DNA of 64,000 nt from Rhodococcus sp. RD6.2 (GTDB lineage Bacteria; Actinomycetota; Actinomycetes; Mycobacteriales; Mycobacteriaceae): positions 302,158-366,157 of the forward strand of contig NZ_CVQP01000007.1 of assembly GCF_001040705.1 (NCBI RefSeq). The letters run 5' to 3'. Each line of letters opens with the position of its first letter. Within the stretch, counting starts at the first letter, position 1. The notes beneath the pieces were generated by a model that worked only from the letters and a program-made list of their open reading frames with translations, made no database searches and had not been told where the DNA came from. The translations under genes and the position numbers were made by a program. Below are positions 60,571-64,000 of this stretch, in pieces.

Positions 60571-61530
60571 TCAGGCGTCGAAGCCGGGGAAGCGGTCGGG
60601 GGTGTCGATCACCGAGAAGTGCGAGGCGTCGCCCGTGCGGATGCGGCTGGTGGCGCCGTCCACGGAGACTGGAACGTCGCCCGCAAGGGTGACCCGGTGC
60701 ACGCTGCGCTTGTGCGTGCCGTAGTCGGCGATGCCGTAGTGCTGGGTGGCGCGGTTGTCCCAGATGACCAGGTCGCCGGGGGTCCAGGCCCAGCGCAGGG
60801 TGTTCTCGAGCCGGATGATGCGGTTCTGCAGCAGCTGGAACAGTGCCGCGGACTCGTCGTTCTTGAGTCCGATGAAGTTCTTCACGAAATGTCCGACAAG
60901 GAGGCTCTTCTCGCCGGTCTCGGGGTGGACGCGGACCACGGGGTGCTCGGTCTCGAAGACGGTGCGGGTGAACTCCTTCATCCGCTCGTCCCGCTCCGGT
61001 CCACCGCGATCGGCGTGCACTCCCGCGTAGTCGTACTCGTTGCTGTGCACGGCCCAGAGGTTGTCGACGAGTGCCTTGAGCGGTGCCGGGAGCTGGTGGT
61101 AGGCGGCGGTGGTGGACGCCCAGGTGGTGGCGCCGCCGTAGGGCGGGATGTTGACGGCCCGCAGGATCGAGGCCTTGGGGATGCGATCGATGAAGGTGAC
61201 GTCGGTGTGCCAGCTGTTGGCGGCGCCCTCGATGACCAGGGTGCGGTTGTCTTCGGACGTCAGCGTGGGGTGCGTGGTGGTCGGCGAGCCCAGCGTGCGG
61301 GCGAACTCGTACTGGATGTCGTCGGTGAGGTGGTGCTGGCCGCGGAACACGACGACCTTGTTCGCGGCGAGGGCATAGCGGATCGCGAACGCGGTCGCGG
61401 CGGAAATGTCCCCGTCGACGTGGACGCCCTCGATGAGGGCGCCGATGTTCTCGCCCAACTTGGTGACGGTGATGCCACCTGCTGCGTAGATGTCGTGCGA
61501 GGTTTCCGGTCGAATCTCGGTGGTGGTCAA
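60571..61530 (-). CDS. AtsK/TauD-type dioxygenase, second copy
   Basis: A 319-residue Fe(II)/2-oxoglutarate dioxygenase closely related to the one at 48855-49799: [32 protein letters not shown] and a 2-oxoglutarate Arg in [10 protein letters not shown]. The start is probably TTG 61530, with GAGGAG 6 bases upstream; longer frames have no ribosome site. It is transcribed alone and divergent from a TetR regulator. Two such enzymes suggest different sulfate esters or sulfonates. Confidence 0.88.
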   Translation of the reverse strand: MTTTEIRPETSHDIYAAGGITVTKLGENIGALIEGVHVDGDISAATAFAIRYALAANKVVVFRGQHHLTDDIQYEFARTLGSPTTTHPTLTSEDNRTLVIEGAANSWHTDVTFIDRIPKASILRAVNIPPYGGATTWASTTAAYHQLPAPLKALVDNLWAVHSNEYDYAGVHADRGGPERDERMKEFTRTVFETEHPVVRVHPETGEKSLLVGHFVKNFIGLKNDESAALFQLLQNRIIRLENTLRWAWTPGDLVIWDNRATQHYGIADYGTHKRSVHRVTLAGDVPVSVDGATSRIRTGDASHFSVIDTPDRFPGFDA

Positions 61531-61688
61531 GGCTTCTCCTCGGAGGATTGGGGATCGCGGTTGCGGAGGCGCTGCGACGCTGTGTCGATGCGGACGAAAG
61601 TAATTGCGCGCTGTTAATTCGGGAACCGATGCGATCGCCGTGCGCAGATCCGTTGCCCCCATCGGTGCTGTCCGGTAGGGAAGCGGTC

Positions 61689-62342
61689 ATGGTGACCCTC
61701 CAGTCCGCGCGGCGCGGCCGTTACAACGCGGGCGAACAGACCCGGATCCTGCTGATCGAGACGGCGGAACGACTGTTCGCGCGCCGCGGCTACGAGAGCG
61801 TCACCCTCGCCGAGATACGCTGCGCCGCAGGGCAGGGAAACGCATCGGTGATCCGCTACTACTTCGGCTCGAAGGAAGACCTGCTGCGCGCGATCTTCGA
61901 ACATCGCCTGCCCGCGATCAGTGCCGAACGGATGGGTCTCGTCGGCGAGATGCGGGCGGCGGGCGGTGCGCTGTCCACACGCGACGCCCTGTGGGCGGTG
62001 GTGCGGCCTCTCGTGTCATGTCTGGAGAACGGGTTCCACTACGTCGGCCTGCTCGACCGACTGATGGACGCCGGGATCCTGGCGGACGCGTTCGCGACCG
62101 CGGACCCGTCGTTGACGGCGAGCGCGAAGACCGTCGACGAGGCGATGCGCGCCGCCCTTCCTGACCTCCCGGACCGTGTCCGCGGTGTCCGGATCCGCAT
62201 GGTGTATGAGAGCGCACTGCGTACCCTCTCCCGGTACGACCGGGCCGGAACCGCACCGGACGGCGTCGAACTCGCCACGTTCGTCGACGTGTGGGACGGA
62301 ATGCTGCATGCGGTGTCGCACCCGACAGGGGGCGGGACCTGA
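61689..62342 (+). CDS. TetR-family regulator
   Basis: A 217-residue TetR protein. The helix-turn-helix is YESVTLAEIRCAAGQGNASVIRYYFGSKEDLL near residues 36-67, followed by an all-helical ligand domain. ATG 61689 (or GTG 61692). It is divergent from the second dioxygenase gene; the 158-base gap contains the AT-rich TAATTGCGCGC and TTAATT around 61600-61620. Likely regulates the dioxygenase; the inducer is unknown. Confidence 0.85.
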   Translation: MVTLQSARRGRYNAGEQTRILLIETAERLFARRGYESVTLAEIRCAAGQGNASVIRYYFGSKEDLLRAIFEHRLPAISAERMGLVGEMRAAGGALSTRDALWAVVRPLVSCLENGFHYVGLLDRLMDAGILADAFATADPSLTASAKTVDEAMRAALPDLPDRVRGVRIRMVYESALRTLSRYDRAGTAPDGVELATFVDVWDGMLHAVSHPTGGGT

Positions 62343-62371
62343 CGGAGCTCCGGTCGCGTTACGGTGGCGGC

Positions 62372-63199
62372 ATGGCTCTTCGCGAAGCGTACGGAATCGA
62401 CGGCACCCCACTCGCCTACCGCGTCACCGGCATCGAGGACGGACGTCCACTCGTGCTGCTGCACGGCTGGGCGCAGTCGATGAACTGCTGGGGATCCGGC
62501 GTCCTCGACGCCCTCGCCGCGAACTACCGGGTAATCGCCGTCGATCTGCGGGGCCACGGCTACTCGGGTGCGCCGGAGGTCGGCTACGACGATTCGAAGA
62601 TCTGGGCCGGCGACGTCGCCGCGATCCTCGCCGCGGAAGACGTCACCAGTGACGCCGTCCTCGTCGGCTGGTCGTACGGCGGGCTCGTGATCGCCGACTA
62701 CCTCGCGGAGTGCGGCACCGACGCCGTCGCGGGCATCGTTCTCGTCGGCGCGATCACGAGCATCGGCCGCGGCCAGCAGGGCGGTCGGGTCGGCACGGCG
62801 ATGCGGGACGCGATGCCGGCGGCGCTGTCGGAGAACCCCGGGGACGCGATCCGCGCCCTCGGCAGCTTCGGGACCGCGCTGACCGGTGACACCGAGGGCG
62901 TCGGCCCGCAGTCGCAGGCACTGTTCGGAGCGAGCCTGTCGACGCCGCCGCGGGTGCGGGCCGCCCTGTTCGGCCGCCAGGTCGCGCACGACGACCTCCT
63001 TGCCGCCCTCGACATCCCGGCGCTCATCGTCCACGGCACCGCCGACCGTGTCGTCGACGTGTCCGCGGGCAGGCACGCGGCCGACCTGATTCCGAACGCG
63101 ACGGCGTCGTTCTGGGAGGGCTGCGACCACGGCCCGTTCGTCGAGGACCCGGACCGCTTCGTCGCCGAGATAATCGCCTTCGTGAGCAGCCTCGGCTGA
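62372..63199 (+). CDS. Alpha/beta hydrolase
   Basis: A 275-residue alpha/beta hydrolase close to non-heme haloperoxidase/esterase types. VLLHGWAQSMNCWG gives the oxyanion region, VGWSYGGLVIADY the nucleophile Ser, IVHGTADRVVDV the acid and CDHGPFVEDP the His. ATG 62372 has GGTGG upstream. It lies 29 bases after the TetR gene on the same strand, so they may be co-transcribed. Substrate unknown. Confidence 0.87.
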   Translation: MALREAYGIDGTPLAYRVTGIEDGRPLVLLHGWAQSMNCWGSGVLDALAANYRVIAVDLRGHGYSGAPEVGYDDSKIWAGDVAAILAAEDVTSDAVLVGWSYGGLVIADYLAECGTDAVAGIVLVGAITSIGRGQQGGRVGTAMRDAMPAALSENPGDAIRALGSFGTALTGDTEGVGPQSQALFGASLSTPPRVRAALFGRQVAHDDLLAALDIPALIVHGTADRVVDVSAGRHAADLIPNATASFWEGCDHGPFVEDPDRFVAEIIAFVSSLG

Positions 63200-63251
63200 C
63201 CCACGCCTGGCCGGCGCACCGGCCGGATCGGCCGCCCTCGCGTGTTCACGG

Positions 63252-63287
63252 GAAGAGCCCCACCGGATGACTCCGGTGGGGCTCTTC
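63252..63287. terminator. Strong bidirectional terminator
   Basis: GAAGAGCCCCACCGGA (63252-63267) pairs perfectly over 16 bp with TCCGGTGGGGCTCTTC (63272-63287) around the loop TGAC. It separates the convergent hydrolase and surface-protein genes. Confidence 0.85.
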
Positions 63288-63337
63288 GTGTCGAGCGGGC
63301 CGTGGGATCAGACCTGATCCGGCCCGATCAGTCTGGC

Positions 63338-64000
63338 TTACGACCCGAACAGGTTGGACAGCGATCCGGCGCCGTCACCCGGGTTGCCCTCGGGAGCGAC
63401 GGTGACGGCCTTGGTGACGGTGGTTGCGGTGCCGTCGACGACGACCTCGGCGGTCAGCGTCTGGGCGCCCGCGGCCGGGATCCACTGGCAGGATGCCGTT
63501 CCGTCAGCGGCGACGGTGGTGGTGCACACCGTCGTGGTGCCGACCTTGACCGTCACGGGGGTTCCCGCATCGGCGCCGGTGACCGTGATGGTCGCCTCGG
63601 TTCCCGCGATCAGTGCGGCCGGGGTCACCGAGATGACCGCAGTCCCGGACTGAACCTCGGTGACCTCGACCGAGATCGGGGCGGAGGCGGGGCTGGTGCC
63701 GATGTTGTTGGTGGCGACCGCGGTGATGGTCAGGGTTCCGGCTGCGTCGGTGACGATGTCGCAGGCGAAGTTGCCGGTGCCGTCAGCGGTGGCGGTGCAG
63801 GTCTTGCTGCCGGCGGTGACGGTGACGTTGGAGTCTGCTTCGGCCTTGCCGGTGATGGTGACGGTGCCGCCTGCGGTGACCGTGGGCGGGTTGGCGGCGA
63901 GGTCGGTCGGTGCGCCGGGTGCGGTCGGTGCCGCGGTGACGTCGACGGTGATCGGGGCGGAGGCGGGGCTGGTGCCGATGTTGTTGGTGGCGACCGCGGT
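63338..64000 (-). CDS. Ig-like repeat surface protein, 3' part only
   Basis: The minus-strand frame is open from the window edge to the stop at 63338, so the start lies beyond 64000. The visible ~220 residues contain Ig-like/Big domains (PTVTAGGTVTITGKAEADSN; TPAALIAGTEATITVTGADA). TAVATNNIGTSPASAPI occurs twice, encoded by nearly identical DNA at 63675-63724 and 63951-64000, a period of 276 bp (92 residues). Paired cysteines in each repeat (SKTCTATADGTGNFACD) could form disulphides, which suits a secreted protein. The C-terminus ends GDGAGSLSNLFGS with no sortase motif. An adhesin or envelope-fibre role is inferred. Confidence 0.8.
   Translation of the reverse strand, partial: TAVATNNIGTSPASAPITVDVTAAPTAPGAPTDLAANPPTVTAGGTVTITGKAEADSNVTVTAGSKTCTATADGTGNFACDIVTDAAGTLTITAVATNNIGTSPASAPISVEVTEVQSGTAVISVTPAALIAGTEATITVTGADAGTPVTVKVGTTTVCTTTVAADGTASCQWIPAAGAQTLTAEVVVDGTATTVTKAVTVAPEGNPGDGAGSLSNLFGS

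Noticed and set aside
1..64000. tRNA, rRNA, insertion sequences or prophage
   Set aside because: No transposase, integrase or phage-structural protein was recognised among the genes, and no tRNA or rRNA-like segment was noticed while reading; a tRNAscan or Infernal run would settle small RNAs.

Overview
The window reads as chromosomal DNA of a mycolic-acid actinobacterium, most probably Rhodococcus or a close relative. The base composition is very GC-rich, GTG and TTG starts are frequent, and the stretch from about 11 to 46 kb keeps the gene order of the Mycobacterium tuberculosis Rv0465c-Rv0484c block: ramB, aceA/icl, fadB2, madR, the Rv0473 membrane protein, the Rv0474 regulator, hbhA, Rv0476, deoC, Rv0479c, Rv0481c, murB, lprQ, Rv0484c. 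An endoglycoceramidase-like glycosidase, a family known from Rhodococcus, lies inside this block. The cyclopropane mycolate synthase genes found at this place in M. tuberculosis are absent.

Layout. 0-5 kb: a urea-degradation pair, urea carboxylase (5' end outside the window) and allophanate hydrolase. 5-11 kb: a redox-type HxlR regulator divergent from a quinone reductase, an MFS exporter, an SDR/carboxymuconolactone-decarboxylase pair, and a beta-propeller protein. 11-21 kb: ramB, a TetR-controlled DrrAB-like exporter, a vWA protein, a lipoprotein with a broken duplicate of its tail, an MBL-fold hydrolase, an orphan Imm51-like protein, then aceA and fadB2. 21-28 kb: an inserted group with a MetE homologue that has lost its zinc ligands, the glycosidase, an alcohol dehydrogenase, a DJ-1 relative without its cysteine, and a PPK2 kinase. 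28-46 kb: the madR-to-lprQ envelope and metabolism block, carrying an AurF-like oxygenase, purU, methyltransferases and three tandem DUF2505 genes.

46-62 kb is the most distinctive part: an organosulfur island. An arylsulfatase and an AtsK/TauD-type dioxygenase form one operon. Divergent from it is an operon of a ROK regulator, a Tat/lipoprotein solute-binding protein, two permeases and a fused double ATPase. A second AtsK/TauD dioxygenase lies about 4 kb further on, next to its own TetR regulator. Between the two divergent operons lie four tandem imperfect hairpins with a period near 33 bp. They are followed by an apparently leaderless 37-codon ORF with a Cys-Cys pair and a third Cys codon, placed so that ribosome stalling could control the ROK-ABC operon. 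This looks like a cysteine-responsive attenuator. A second, unrelated leader ORF with a long-range stem precedes an RsgA-type GTPase at 58.2 kb.

The window ends with an alpha/beta hydrolase and the 3' end of a repetitive Ig-like surface protein. No rRNA, tRNA, insertion sequence, prophage or CRISPR array was seen.
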